DNA from: Bradyrhizobium canariense
GTDB taxonomy: Bacteria; Pseudomonadota; Alphaproteobacteria; Rhizobiales; Xanthobacteraceae
Direction: 5' to 3'
DNA length: 64,000 bases
Assembly (NCBI RefSeq): GCF_018130465.1
Contig: NZ_JAFCKJ010000009.1
Location: 243,427 to 307,426, forward strand
How positions within the stretch are numbered: the stretch's first letter is position 1; every line of letters begins with the position of its first letter. Positions 43,418-51,742 of this stretch are shown here, in pieces. Both the position numbers and the translations under genes were made by a program. Under the pieces are notes generated by a model, which ran no database searches, was not told the origin of the DNA, and saw only the letters and a list, made by a program, of their open reading frames with translations.

Positions 43418-44422
43418 ATGAGTTCCAAAGGATCTGCACCGGCAAAGGCCGGCTTGCGCGTCGGCGTCATTGGCGCCGGCGTGATGGGCAGCAACCACGC
43501 GCGCGTGCTCGCGGGTCTTCCCGGCATCAGCCTCGTCGGGGTCGTCGATCCTTCGCCGGCACATCGCGCACGCGCGATGGAGCTCGCCAATTGCGCGAGC
43601 TTCGAGACGCTCGACCAGCTGCTGGCCGAAGGCGTCGATGCGGTCACCATCGCGGCGCCGACCCATCTGCATCACGAGGTCGCGCTCGCCTGCATCGCCA
43701 AGAACATCCACGTGCTGGTCGAGAAGCCGATCGCCTCCACGGTCGCCGAAGGCCGCGAGATCGTCGCTGCCGCGCAAAAGGCCGGCGTGACGCTGATGGT
43801 CGGCCATGTCGAGCGCTTCAATCCGGCGGTCGCCGCCGTCAAGCAGGCGATCGCGGGCGAGGACATTCTGTCGATCGCGATCACCCGCGTCGGTCCGTTC
43901 CCGCCGCGCATGTCCAATGTCGGCGTCGTCATCGACCTCGCCGTGCATGACATCGACCTGATCCGCTGGTTCACCGAATCCGACATCGTCGAGGTGCAGC
44001 CGCAATTGTCGAGCGCGGTCGCCGAGCGCGAGGACATCGCGCTCTTGCAGTTCCGCACCGCCAACGGCGTGCTCGCCCACATCAACACCAACTGGCTGAC
44101 GCCGTTCAAGGCGCGCAGCGTCACGGTCGCGACCCGCGGCAAATACGTGATGGGCGATCTCTTGACGCGCCAGGTCACCGAATGTTTCGGCTTCAAGCCT
44201 GACGGCAGCTATTCGATGCGGCATCTGCCTGTCGGCCATGACGAGCCGCTCCGCGCCGAGCTGATCGCGTTCCTCAAGGCCGTGCGCCATGGCGAGATTC
44301 CGGCGGTCACCGGCGACGAGGGCGTCGCCAGCCTCGAGATCGCCACGCAGTGCCTGGAGACGCCCTCGCGTCCCGCCGCGACGTCGCCCGCCCGCAAGGG
44401 TCCGCGCCGCATCGCCGGCTGA
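43418..44422 (+). CDS. Gfo/Idh/MocA-family oxidoreductase (WbpB/WlbA-like)
   Basis: 334 residues. NAD-binding loop VGVIGAGVMGSNHARVL, the family signature VEKPIAST (EKP) near residue 100, then GHVERFNPAV and a C-terminal substrate domain with DLAVHDIDLIRWF. With the adjacent aminotransferase this resembles WbpB/WbpE, which oxidise C3 of UDP-GlcNAc-uronate and aminate it on the way to 2,3-diacetamido-uronates. No WbpD acetyltransferase or WbpA dehydrogenase is visible in the window, so the assignment rests on the pair. Confidence 0.85.
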   Translation: MSSKGSAPAKAGLRVGVIGAGVMGSNHARVLAGLPGISLVGVVDPSPAHRARAMELANCASFETLDQLLAEGVDAVTIAAPTHLHHEVALACIAKNIHVLVEKPIASTVAEGREIVAAAQKAGVTLMVGHVERFNPAVAAVKQAIAGEDILSIAITRVGPFPPRMSNVGVVIDLAVHDIDLIRWFTESDIVEVQPQLSSAVAEREDIALLQFRTANGVLAHINTNWLTPFKARSVTVATRGKYVMGDLLTRQVTECFGFKPDGSYSMRHLPVGHDEPLRAELIAFLKAVRHGEIPAVTGDEGVASLEIATQCLETPSRPAATSPARKGPRRIAG

Positions 44423-44461
44423 TCTTTCTCAATGTCGACCGCTCAAAACCCGCAAGGCGCC

Positions 44462-45613
44462 ATGAACCAGCATCTGCGTTCCGAACCAATTCCCTTCATC
44501 GACGTCGCCTCGCAGCGCCGCCGGCTCGGCGACTCGCTCGACGCGGCCGTCAAGCGCGTGCTCGACCATTGCCAGTTCGTCAACGGCCCTGAAGTCGCGG
44601 AGCTCGAGAAGCAGCTCGCGGCCTATTGCGGCGCCAAGCACGTCATCGGCTGCGCCAGCGGCACCGATGCGATCCTGATGGTGATGATGGCGAAGAATGT
44701 CGGGCCGGGCGACGCCGTGTTGTGTCCGTCCTTCACCTTCATCGCGACTGCTTCGCCGGTGGCGCGGACCGGCGCGACGCCTGTCTATGTCGACGTCGAC
44801 GAGGCGACCTTCAACATGAGCCCGGAATCGCTGAAGCGCGGCATCGCGACCGCCCGCAAGGCCGGCCTCAAGCCCGTCGCGATCATTCCGGTCGACCTGT
44901 TCGGCCAGCCGGCCGATCACGACGCCATCGCCGAGATCGCCAAGGCCGAAGGCCTGTTCGTGCTCGACGATGCCGCGCAGGGTTTTGGCGCGAGCTACAA
45001 GGGCCGCAAGCTCGGCACCCTGGCGCTTGCCACCGCGACCAGCTTCTTTCCCGCAAAACCGCTCGGCTGCTTCGGCGACGGCGGCGCGATCTTCACCGAT
45101 GACGACGAGCTCGCTGCGACGCTGCGCAGCATCCGCGTGCACGGGCAGGGCGTCGACAAATACGACAACGTCCGCCTCGGCCTGACCGGCCGGCTCGACA
45201 CCATGCAGGCCGCGATCCTGATCGAGAAGCTGAAGATCTTCGACGACGAGATCGCCGCTCGCAACAGGGTCGCCGAGCGCTACGCACGAGGACTCAGCAA
45301 CGTGGTCACCGTGCCGCGCGTTGCTCCCGGCAATACCTCGGTCTGGGCGCAGTACACGATCCGCCTCCCTGAGGGCACCGACCGCGACGGCTTTGCCGCC
45401 GCGCTGAAGGCCCAGGGCGTGCCGACGGCGATCTATTACGGCAAGTCGATGCATCAGCAGACGGCCTACAAGCAGTACCCGGTCGCCGAGGGCGGCCTGC
45501 CAGGCTGCGAGAGCCTGTCGCAGGACGTCATCAGCCTGCCGATGCATGCCTATCTGACCGAAGCCGACCAGGAGCGAATCATCGCGGCCGTGCGCGGCGC
45601 GCTTTCAACCTGA
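44462..45613 (+). CDS. DegT/DnrJ/EryC1/StrS aminotransferase (WbpE-like)
   Basis: 383 residues from ATG 44462, chosen because AAGGCG lies upstream; ATG 44432 is an alternative. PLP-dependent sugar aminotransferase. IPFIDVASQRRRLGD at the N-terminus, GCASGTDAILM, VDLFGQPADHDAI, DDAAQGFGASY, and the Schiff-base Lys in FFPAKPLGCFGDGGAIF. It would aminate a 3-keto nucleotide sugar supplied by the preceding Gfo/Idh enzyme, using glutamate. Co-directional and close (about 40 bp). Confidence 0.92.
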   Translation: MNQHLRSEPIPFIDVASQRRRLGDSLDAAVKRVLDHCQFVNGPEVAELEKQLAAYCGAKHVIGCASGTDAILMVMMAKNVGPGDAVLCPSFTFIATASPVARTGATPVYVDVDEATFNMSPESLKRGIATARKAGLKPVAIIPVDLFGQPADHDAIAEIAKAEGLFVLDDAAQGFGASYKGRKLGTLALATATSFFPAKPLGCFGDGGAIFTDDDELAATLRSIRVHGQGVDKYDNVRLGLTGRLDTMQAAILIEKLKIFDDEIAARNRVAERYARGLSNVVTVPRVAPGNTSVWAQYTIRLPEGTDRDGFAAALKAQGVPTAIYYGKSMHQQTAYKQYPVAEGGLPGCESLSQDVISLPMHAYLTEADQERIIAAVRGALST

Positions 45614-45656
45614 TTTCGCCGTTTTGCTGCGCGAGCTCTTCCTTTAGAAGGGAACG

Positions 45657-47183
45657 ATGCTCGGACGTATCTTCACGGTTGGTGGTTACACGCTGCTCTC
45701 GCGGCTGACGGGATTTGCTCGCGACATCATGCTCGCGGCGATCCTCGGCGCCGGCCCCGTGGCCGACGCCTTTTTCGTGGCCCTGCGGCTACCCAACCAT
45801 TTCCGTGCGATCTTTGCCGAAGGCGCCTTCAACGCGGCCTGGGTGCCGGCCTATGCCCATGTCCACGGTGAGCGCGGGGAGGCATCCGCGCGACTGTTCG
45901 CCGACCGCATCTTCACGCTGCTGCTGGCCTCGCAGGTGGTGCTGCTGATCGTCGCCTGGCTGTTCATGCCGCAAGCCATGAGCATTCTGGCGCCTGGCTT
46001 CAGTGAGGACGCCGAGCAGCGCAAGCTTGCGATCGAGCTCACACGGATCACCTTTCCCTATCTGCTGCTGATCACGCTGGTGACGCTCTACGGCGGCATG
46101 CTCAACGTGATGCAGCGTTTCGCCAGCGCCGCGGCGGCCTCGATCTTCCTCAACATCTCGATGATGATGACGCTGGCGCTCGCCGCCTGGTTTCCCAGCG
46201 CGGGCCACGCCGCCGCCTGGGGCGTCCTGATCTCGGGCTTCCTGCAATATTTCCTGCTCGCAGGCGATCTCGCCCGCCATGGCGGCCTGCCGCGCTTTGC
46301 CCCGCTCAAGCTCGACGAAGACGTCCGCGGCTTCTTCAAGGCGCTGGGACCAGCGACGCTGGGCTCGATGGGCACGCAGGTCGCGCTGTTTGCCGACACC
46401 ATCATCGCGACCTTCCTCCCCGCCGGCGCCCTGTCGGCGCTGTATTATGCCGACCGCCTCAACCAGCTGCCGATCGGCGTGATCGGCATCGCCATCGGCA
46501 CGGTGCTGCTGCCGGAGATGTCGCGGCGGATCACCGCCAACGATCATGACGGCGCGATGAAGGCGCAGCGCCGCGCCTTCGATTTCACGCTGCTGTTCTC
46601 GATCCCCTTCGTCGCCGCGTTCCTCACCGTGCCCGACGCGATCATGCGCGCGCTGTTCGCCCGCGGGGCGTTCTCGAAGGCCGATGCCGCCGCCGCTGGC
46701 GCTACGCTCGCGGCCTATGCCATCGGTCTGATCCCCTTCGTACTGATCCGCAGTGCGGTCGCGACCTTCTATGCGCGCAAGGACACTGCGACGCCGGTTC
46801 GGGCGTCGCTGACCGGCATCGCGGTCAACGTCGCCCTGAAAATTGCCTTGATGGGATCGCTGGCCCAGATCGGCCTGGCGCTGGCGACCGCCGTCGGTGT
46901 CTGGACCAATCTGCTGATGGTGCTGTTCTTCGCCGTGCGCCGAGGCTTTCTCGTGCTGGACCGCGCCTGGCTGTTGTCCCTCGCCAAATTCCTGCTGACC
47001 GGGATCATCCTGGCCGGCGCTTTCTGGCTCATCGCGCGCTTTGGCGGTCCTTCGTTGGGCTCGATGCACTTCCGGGACGAATTGACGCTGCTTCTCCTGG
47101 CCGTCGGGGGCACGATCGTCTATGCGCTCGCGATCCTTGCGCTGTTCGGCCGCCGCTGGCTGGTCTCGCTGGTGCGCGGCTAG
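45657..47183 (+). CDS. murJ: Lipid II flippase MurJ
   Basis: 508 residues, about fourteen membrane helices, MOP superfamily. Opens MLGRIFTVGGYTLLSRLTGFARDIMLAAILGAGPVADAFFVALRLPNHFRAIFAEGAF, the highly conserved MurJ start. Further on is YYADRLNQLPIGVIGIAIGTVLLPEMSR. It moves lipid II across the inner membrane for peptidoglycan synthesis. AAGGGA precedes the ATG. It follows the sugar genes by 43 bp on the same strand. Confidence 0.95.
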   Translation: MLGRIFTVGGYTLLSRLTGFARDIMLAAILGAGPVADAFFVALRLPNHFRAIFAEGAFNAAWVPAYAHVHGERGEASARLFADRIFTLLLASQVVLLIVAWLFMPQAMSILAPGFSEDAEQRKLAIELTRITFPYLLLITLVTLYGGMLNVMQRFASAAAASIFLNISMMMTLALAAWFPSAGHAAAWGVLISGFLQYFLLAGDLARHGGLPRFAPLKLDEDVRGFFKALGPATLGSMGTQVALFADTIIATFLPAGALSALYYADRLNQLPIGVIGIAIGTVLLPEMSRRITANDHDGAMKAQRRAFDFTLLFSIPFVAAFLTVPDAIMRALFARGAFSKADAAAAGATLAAYAIGLIPFVLIRSAVATFYARKDTATPVRASLTGIAVNVALKIALMGSLAQIGLALATAVGVWTNLLMVLFFAVRRGFLVLDRAWLLSLAKFLLTGIILAGAFWLIARFGGPSLGSMHFRDELTLLLLAVGGTIVYALAILALFGRRWLVSLVRG

Positions 47184-47344
47184 CTTTTTCATATTTTCAA
47201 CGCATTGACGGCCCGACCTTGTCGGCACGGGCCAGTCTCGATCGTCCTTGGATGGACACATCTCGGAAGTGCGGTGGATGGACCCTGCACACGTGAGGTG
47301 ATGCCGTCACTTCGATCCGGCAAACCGAACCAGGAGCAATTTTT

Positions 47345-47761
47345 ATGAGGATCACCGTCGAAACCAACGTAGCAGCCCCCATCGATCAGGTCTGGCGCGC
47401 CTATACGACGCCTGCCGACATCATGAAGTGGAACGCCGCGTCCGACGACTGGCATACGACCAAGGCGACCGTCGACCTGCGAGAAGGCGGTGCCTTCTCA
47501 TCTCGCATGGAGGCCAAGGACGGCAGCATGGGCTTTGACTTTGCCGGTACCTATACGAAAATCGTCGAGCACAAGCGGATCGAATACGCGTTCGGCGAGC
47601 GAAAAGCCGAAGTCGAGTTTGTGCCCGGCCCGAAGGGCATCCTCGTCCGCGTTGTCTTCGATGGCGAATCGACGCACTCGGTCGAGCAGCAGCAAGGCGG
47701 TTGGCAGGCAATCCTCGACAACTTCGCACGATACGTGGAAGCGAAGCAGACGAAGTCGTGA
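47345..47761 (+). CDS. SRPBCC-fold (AHSA1-type) protein
   Basis: 138 residues. START/Bet v1-like helix-grip fold: MRITVETNVAAPIDQVWRAYTTPADIMKWNAAS at the N-terminus, then LREGGAFSSRMEAKDG and a long C-terminal helix GGWQAILDNFARYVEA. A textbook AHSA1/YndB layout binding hydrophobic ligands. AGGAG about 8 bases before ATG. Function not inferable. Stands alone, with 161 bp of apparently gene-free sequence before it. Confidence 0.85.
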   Translation: MRITVETNVAAPIDQVWRAYTTPADIMKWNAASDDWHTTKATVDLREGGAFSSRMEAKDGSMGFDFAGTYTKIVEHKRIEYAFGERKAEVEFVPGPKGILVRVVFDGESTHSVEQQQGGWQAILDNFARYVEAKQTKS

Positions 47762-47867
47762 AGGCGTGCAGGGGGAAGAGAAGAGGGAGCGAGGTGCTCG
47801 CCTCCAGGATGCAGCCGAAATCCACGCATCCCTTGATTTCGCGCGATTGCTGTGGTATTCGCATCTC

Positions 47868-47945
47868 ATGATCAAATCAGTGCGCAACATCAACTCGATG
47901 CACATGACCCGCTTCGGCTGGGCCGTGGAAGGAGTCGCGCGCTAG
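47868..47945 (+). CDS. Possible 25-residue peptide upstream of a terminator
   Basis: MIKSVRNINSMHMTRFGWAV is the first part of a 25-residue frame whose codons from the fifth onwards are mostly GC-ending, as in real genes here. A strong terminator follows 28 bp after its stop, so the interval 47762-48006 may be a short independent transcript. No good Shine-Dalgarno is visible. Could equally be a small RNA. Family unknown. Confidence 0.35.
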   Translation: MIKSVRNINSMHMTRFGWAVEGVAR

Positions 47946-47972
47946 GAATTCGACGACGACATCTCTTCCACC

Positions 47973-48006
47973 AGGCCCCGCCGGCATCGGACGGGGCCTT
48001 TTGTTT
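47973..48006 (+). terminator. Rho-independent terminator
   Basis: AGGCCCCG (47973-47980) pairs with CGGGGCCT (47992-47999), 11-base loop, followed by TTTTGTTT. Confidence 0.85.
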
Positions 48007-48044
48007 GGCCACGCTCCCTGCCGGCACAACAGCAGGAGCATCCG

Positions 48045-48323
48045 ATGCCACCCCAACAGACGAACATCTCATCCGAGACCGAGAGGCTCCCCCTCGAACT
48101 CGCATCGACGTGGAGCATCCTAGGCTTGCTCGCGCGATACTGGCGTGCGCTCCAGGACTGGCGCTGGCGGCAGGGCCCTCAAATCGCCTTGCAGGACCTG
48201 AGTGACAGGGAGCTGATGGATATCGGCCTGACGCGTGGCGAGGTCGACTACATCTCGCCGGAACGGGCTATCGATAAGCTGAGAGATCGCGCGATGCATC
48301 CGTGGGGCCGTGGTGTGATGTAA
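48045..48323 (+). CDS. DUF1127 domain small protein
   Basis: 92 residues. The C-terminal part carries the DUF1127 (YjiS-like) core LQDLSDRELMDIGLTRGEVDYIS, preceded by an aromatic/basic helix YWRALQDWRWRQGP. Alphaproteobacterial members are small arginine-rich proteins implicated in phosphate/carbon metabolism and RNA turnover. The N-terminal 30 residues are longer than in the minimal ~50-residue forms. AGGAG before ATG 48045; transcribed after the terminator at 47973. Confidence 0.85.
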   Translation: MPPQQTNISSETERLPLELASTWSILGLLARYWRALQDWRWRQGPQIALQDLSDRELMDIGLTRGEVDYISPERAIDKLRDRAMHPWGRGVM

Positions 48324-48497
48324 ATGATCAGGCCAGCCGAAGCGGACATGCGCTTTGCGAACAAGCGGCGGTCAGCGCGGCTGCTTGTTCTCATGCGTGC
48401 ACTGCGGGGCGGGTTCGGCAACTATCATGCCATCAAGCGGACCGATCCTCACAGCGAAATGACCGAGTTGCGGCTCTTCCGTTCCATCCTGCTCTGA
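48324..48497 (+). CDS. Possible small basic protein, 57 residues
   Basis: Its ATG immediately follows the TAA of the DUF1127 gene (TAAATG). The product is basic with MRFANKRRSARLLVLMRALR near the N-terminus and ends LRLFRSILL. Placement suggests translational coupling, but codon bias is only moderate and I recognise no family. It would be omitted by length filters. Confidence 0.35.
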   Translation: MIRPAEADMRFANKRRSARLLVLMRALRGGFGNYHAIKRTDPHSEMTELRLFRSILL

Positions 48498-48601
48498 CAG
48501 GTGAGGGCGGTGGACGATTTTCGCATGCCTAAAGCCGTTTGCCTTACCACTTTTTCCACGGCAATATGCCGGCAAAACAACCATGCGGACGTGGAGATCA
48601 A

Positions 48602-50911
48602 ATGGCAGCCCCTATCAAGTTCGGCGTCGGCCAGAGCGTGTTGCGCAAGGAGGATGACGCACTCATCCGCGGCAAGGGCCGCTATACCGACGATTATGCG
48701 CCGCAGGCCGTGCTCCGCGCCCTGATGCTGCGTTCGCCGCACGCGCATGCCAAATACACCATCGATGCGAGCCGCGCCCGCACCCTTCCCGGCGTTGCGC
48801 TGGTCCTGACCGCCGATGACGTCAAGGATCTCGGCAATCTGCCCTGCCTGTTCAATCTCGAGACCGATCCGTTCACCGGACCGCCTTATCCGATCCTCGC
48901 CAAGGACGAGGTGCGCCATGTCGGCGATTCCATCGCCTTCGTGGTCGCCGAGACCATCGACCAGGCCCGTGACGCGATCGAGGCGATCGACGTCAAATGG
49001 AGCCCGCTGTCGGCGGTGACCGGCGTCGTCAACGCCGTGAAGAAGGGCGCGCCGCAGGTCTGGCCGGACAAGGCCGGCAACGTCCTGTTCGACGTCTCGA
49101 TCGGCGACAAGGCGGCGACCGAAGCCGTCTTTGCGAAAGCGCATGCGGTGGCCGAGATCTCCATCGTCAATCCACGCGTGGTGGCGAACTTCATGGAGAC
49201 GCGCGCGGCGGTGTGCGAATACGACGCCAAGCGCGACCATCTGACGCTGACCGTCGGCAGCCAGGGCAGCCATCGGCTGCGCGACATCCTCTGCCAGAAC
49301 GTGCTGAACATCCCGACCGACAAGATGCGGGTGATCTGCCCCGACGTCGGCGGTGGTTTTGGCACAAAGCTGTTTCCGTACCGGGAATACGCTCTGCTGG
49401 CGGTCGCCGCGCGGCAGCTGAAGAAGGCCGTGAAATGGGCGGCCGATCGCACCGAGCACTTCATGGGCGACGCGCAGGGCCGCGACAACGTCACCACCGC
49501 GAAGATGGCGCTGGCCGAGGATGGAAAATTCCTCGCGATGGATTGCGACCTGATGGGCGACATGGGCGCGTATCTCTCGACCTTCGGCCCCTACATTCCC
49601 CACGGCGGCGCCGGCATGCTGCCGGGCCTCTACGACATCCAGGCCTTCCACTGCCGGGTGCGCACCATCTTTACCAACAGCGTGCCGGTCGATGCCTATC
49701 GCGGCGCGGGCCGGCCCGAGGCGGCCTATGTCATCGAGCGCCTCGTCGATGCCTGCGCGCGAAAACTCGACATGACGCCGGACGCCATCCGTCGCAAGAA
49801 TTTCATTCAGCCGAAGGCGCTGCCCTACAAGACCGCGACCGGCAAGGTCTACGATTCCGGCGACTTCGCCGCGCATCTCAAGCGCGCGATGGAAATTGCG
49901 GATTGGAAGGAGTTTGGCAAGCGCGCCAAGGCGGCCAAGAAGAACGGTCTGATCCGCGGCATTGGACTTGCGAGCTATGTCGAGGTCTGCGGCACCATGG
50001 GCGAGGAGACCGCCAATGTGCGGATGGATCCCAATGGCGATATCACTGTCCTGATCGGCACGCAGTCGAGCGGGCAGGGCCATCAGACCGCCTATGCGCA
50101 GATCGTTGCCGAGCAGTTCGGCGTCGCGCCCGAACGCGTGCACGTCCACCAGGGCGACACCGACATGATCGCCACGGGCCTTGGGACCGGCGGCTCGGCT
50201 TCGATCCCGTCGGGCGGCGTCAGTGTCGAGCGCGCCACCCGCGAGCTCGGGCAGAAGCTCAAGGAGATCGCGGCGCAGGCGCTGGAAGCCAGCGCCGGCG
50301 ATTTGGAGATTACTGACGGCTTGGTGCGCATCGCCGGCACCGACCGTTCGATCTCGTTCGCCGATCTCGCCAAGCGCCCCGGCGCCGACCCGTCGAAGCT
50401 GAACGCGAGCGCGACCTTCGCCAGCGCCGACGGCACCTATCCGAACGGCACCCATGTCGCGGAGGTCGAGATCGATCCGGCCACCGGCATCATCAAAATC
50501 GTCAACTACGTGATCGTCGATGATTTCGGCAAGACGCTCAATCCGCTGCTGCTGGCCGGCCAGGTCCATGGCGGCGCCATGCAGGGCATCGGCCAGGCGC
50601 TGATGGAGCAGGTGGTCTATGGCGCGGGCGACGGCCAGCTCATCACCGCGACCTTCATGGACTACGCGTTGCCGCGCGCGGCGGACGGGCCGGCCTTCGT
50701 GTTCGAGACCGCCAACGTTCCATGCAAGACCAATCCGCTGGGGGTGAAGGGCGCGGGCGAGGCCGGCGCGATCGGATCCTGTCCGGCCGTCGTCAACGCC
50801 ATCGTCGACGGGCTCTGGCGCGAGTACAAGATCGACCATATCGACATGCCCGCGACCCCGGAGCGGGTGTGGATCGCCGTCAACGAGCACCATCGCCGTC
50901 ACAGCCTGTGA
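48602..50911 (+). CDS. Xanthine dehydrogenase-family molybdopterin-binding subunit (CoxL form II-like)
   Basis: 769 residues from ATG 48602 (MAAPIKFGVGQSVLRKEDD), GGAG upstream. Large catalytic subunit of a molybdenum hydroxylase. N-terminal aldehyde-oxidase a/b hammerhead (RKEDDALIRGKGRYTDDY), then VICPDVGGGFGTKLFPYREYA, and the active-site loop VDAYRGAGRPEAAYVIERLVD. AYRGAGR is the form II type; true CO dehydrogenase has AYxCSFR. A C-terminal GVKGAGEAGAIGS carries the catalytic Glu. No FAD (CoxM) or 2Fe-2S (CoxS) subunit gene lies on either side, which is unusual. Cytochrome c genes downstream could be electron acceptors. Substrate probably an aldehyde or N-heterocycle rather than CO. Confidence 0.9.
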   Translation: MAAPIKFGVGQSVLRKEDDALIRGKGRYTDDYAPQAVLRALMLRSPHAHAKYTIDASRARTLPGVALVLTADDVKDLGNLPCLFNLETDPFTGPPYPILAKDEVRHVGDSIAFVVAETIDQARDAIEAIDVKWSPLSAVTGVVNAVKKGAPQVWPDKAGNVLFDVSIGDKAATEAVFAKAHAVAEISIVNPRVVANFMETRAAVCEYDAKRDHLTLTVGSQGSHRLRDILCQNVLNIPTDKMRVICPDVGGGFGTKLFPYREYALLAVAARQLKKAVKWAADRTEHFMGDAQGRDNVTTAKMALAEDGKFLAMDCDLMGDMGAYLSTFGPYIPHGGAGMLPGLYDIQAFHCRVRTIFTNSVPVDAYRGAGRPEAAYVIERLVDACARKLDMTPDAIRRKNFIQPKALPYKTATGKVYDSGDFAAHLKRAMEIADWKEFGKRAKAAKKNGLIRGIGLASYVEVCGTMGEETANVRMDPNGDITVLIGTQSSGQGHQTAYAQIVAEQFGVAPERVHVHQGDTDMIATGLGTGGSASIPSGGVSVERATRELGQKLKEIAAQALEASAGDLEITDGLVRIAGTDRSISFADLAKRPGADPSKLNASATFASADGTYPNGTHVAEVEIDPATGIIKIVNYVIVDDFGKTLNPLLLAGQVHGGAMQGIGQALMEQVVYGAGDGQLITATFMDYALPRAADGPAFVFETANVPCKTNPLGVKGAGEAGAIGSCPAVVNAIVDGLWREYKIDHIDMPATPERVWIAVNEHHRRHSL

Positions 50912-51079
50912 TTTCGCAGGATCCGGAAAAGTGTGTAGCGGTTTTCCGACAAGATCATGTGCGACCAATACAGGCGCGACGATTTATCGTCGCGCCTTCC
51001 ACGGAATGAAATCTGCCGAGCGGTGTTGGCCCCATTGAGGGGTCGGCATGATCCTGCATCAAGGAAAGGGATTTTGCGA

Positions 51080-51526
51080 ATGAAGCGAGTGTTGGTTGTT
51101 GGGGGTGCGCTCCTGCTCGGTATGGGCGCGGTTTGGGCACAACAGGACTCCGTCAAGGAGGTCCAGACCCTCATGAAGGGCAACGGCAAGAACGCCGGCG
51201 CGGTGGCGGCGATGGTCAAGGGCGAGAAGCCCTTTGATCAGGCAACTGTGGACAGTGCGCTGGCGCAGTTCGAGGACACCGCCAAGAAGCTGCCGAACCT
51301 GTTTCCGGCGAGCGCAAAGGGCATGAAGCCCGAGGGCGACTACAGCGCCTCGCCGAAAATCTGGGAGGACAAGGCCGGGTTCGATGCCAAGGTCGCGAGC
51401 TTCGCCAAGGTCGTCGCCGACGCCAAGGGCAAGATCAAGGATCTCGACTCGCTCAAGGCGAGTTTTCCTGCGGTCGGCAAGGAATGCGGCGGCTGCCACG
51501 AAACCTTCCGCGTGAAGAACGGCTAA
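51080..51526 (+). CDS. Cytochrome c' (class II cytochrome c)
   Basis: 148 residues from ATG 51080, with AAGGAAAGGG upstream. Signal peptide MKRVLVVGGALLLGMGAVWA, then a four-helix-bundle-like mature part. The haem motif CGGCH is at the extreme C-terminus (ECGGCHETFRVKNG), diagnostic of class II cytochromes. Periplasmic; binds NO or shuttles electrons. It lies about 170 bp after the molybdenum hydroxylase on the same strand, so an electron-transfer partnership is possible. Confidence 0.92.
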   Translation: MKRVLVVGGALLLGMGAVWAQQDSVKEVQTLMKGNGKNAGAVAAMVKGEKPFDQATVDSALAQFEDTAKKLPNLFPASAKGMKPEGDYSASPKIWEDKAGFDAKVASFAKVVADAKGKIKDLDSLKASFPAVGKECGGCHETFRVKNG

Positions 51527-51536
51527 GGCGGAGCTC

Positions 51537-51623
51537 GTAGCCCGGATGGAGCGAAGCGAAATCCGTGAAGTCTATCCGAGCTGATAGTCCGTCCCGGATT
51601 GCGCTGCGCTCCATCCGGGCTAC
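51537..51623. repeat. Dispersed palindromic repeat
   Basis: 17-bp perfect arms GTAGCCCGGATGGAGCG (51537-51553) and CGCTCCATCCGGGCTAC (51607-51623) enclosing about 53 bp with further imperfect pairing. The sequence type (CCCGGATGGAGCGAAGCG) is a widespread genomic palindrome in Bradyrhizobium and related genera. Confidence 0.8.
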
Positions 51624-51633
51624 TGGAACCAGG

Positions 51634-51665
51634 AAAGGGCGGTTGCGAAAGCAGCCGCCCTTTTC
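51634..51665 (+). terminator. Rho-independent terminator after cytochrome c'
   Basis: AAAGGGCGGTTGC pairs with GCAGCCGCCCTTT (one G-T wobble) around a GAAA tetraloop, followed by TTCTT. Almost the same hairpin recurs at 54017-54048. Confidence 0.85.
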
Positions 51666-51742
51666 TTGCGTCGCGTGTCGCCGCTGGACGCAGACTGACT
51701 TTCGTAGGACACTGCAGTGAATGCTCCCCGGGGGGCCGTATC

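Noticed and set aside
48602-50911. Aerobic carbon monoxide dehydrogenase
   Set aside because: The active-site loop is AYRGAGR (form II), not the AYxCSFR of proven CO dehydrogenases, and partner subunits are missing.
48449-50968. 839-codon open frame on the minus strand
   Set aside because: Antisense shadow of the molybdenum hydroxylase gene; composition biased to His, Arg, Asp, with no domain recognised.
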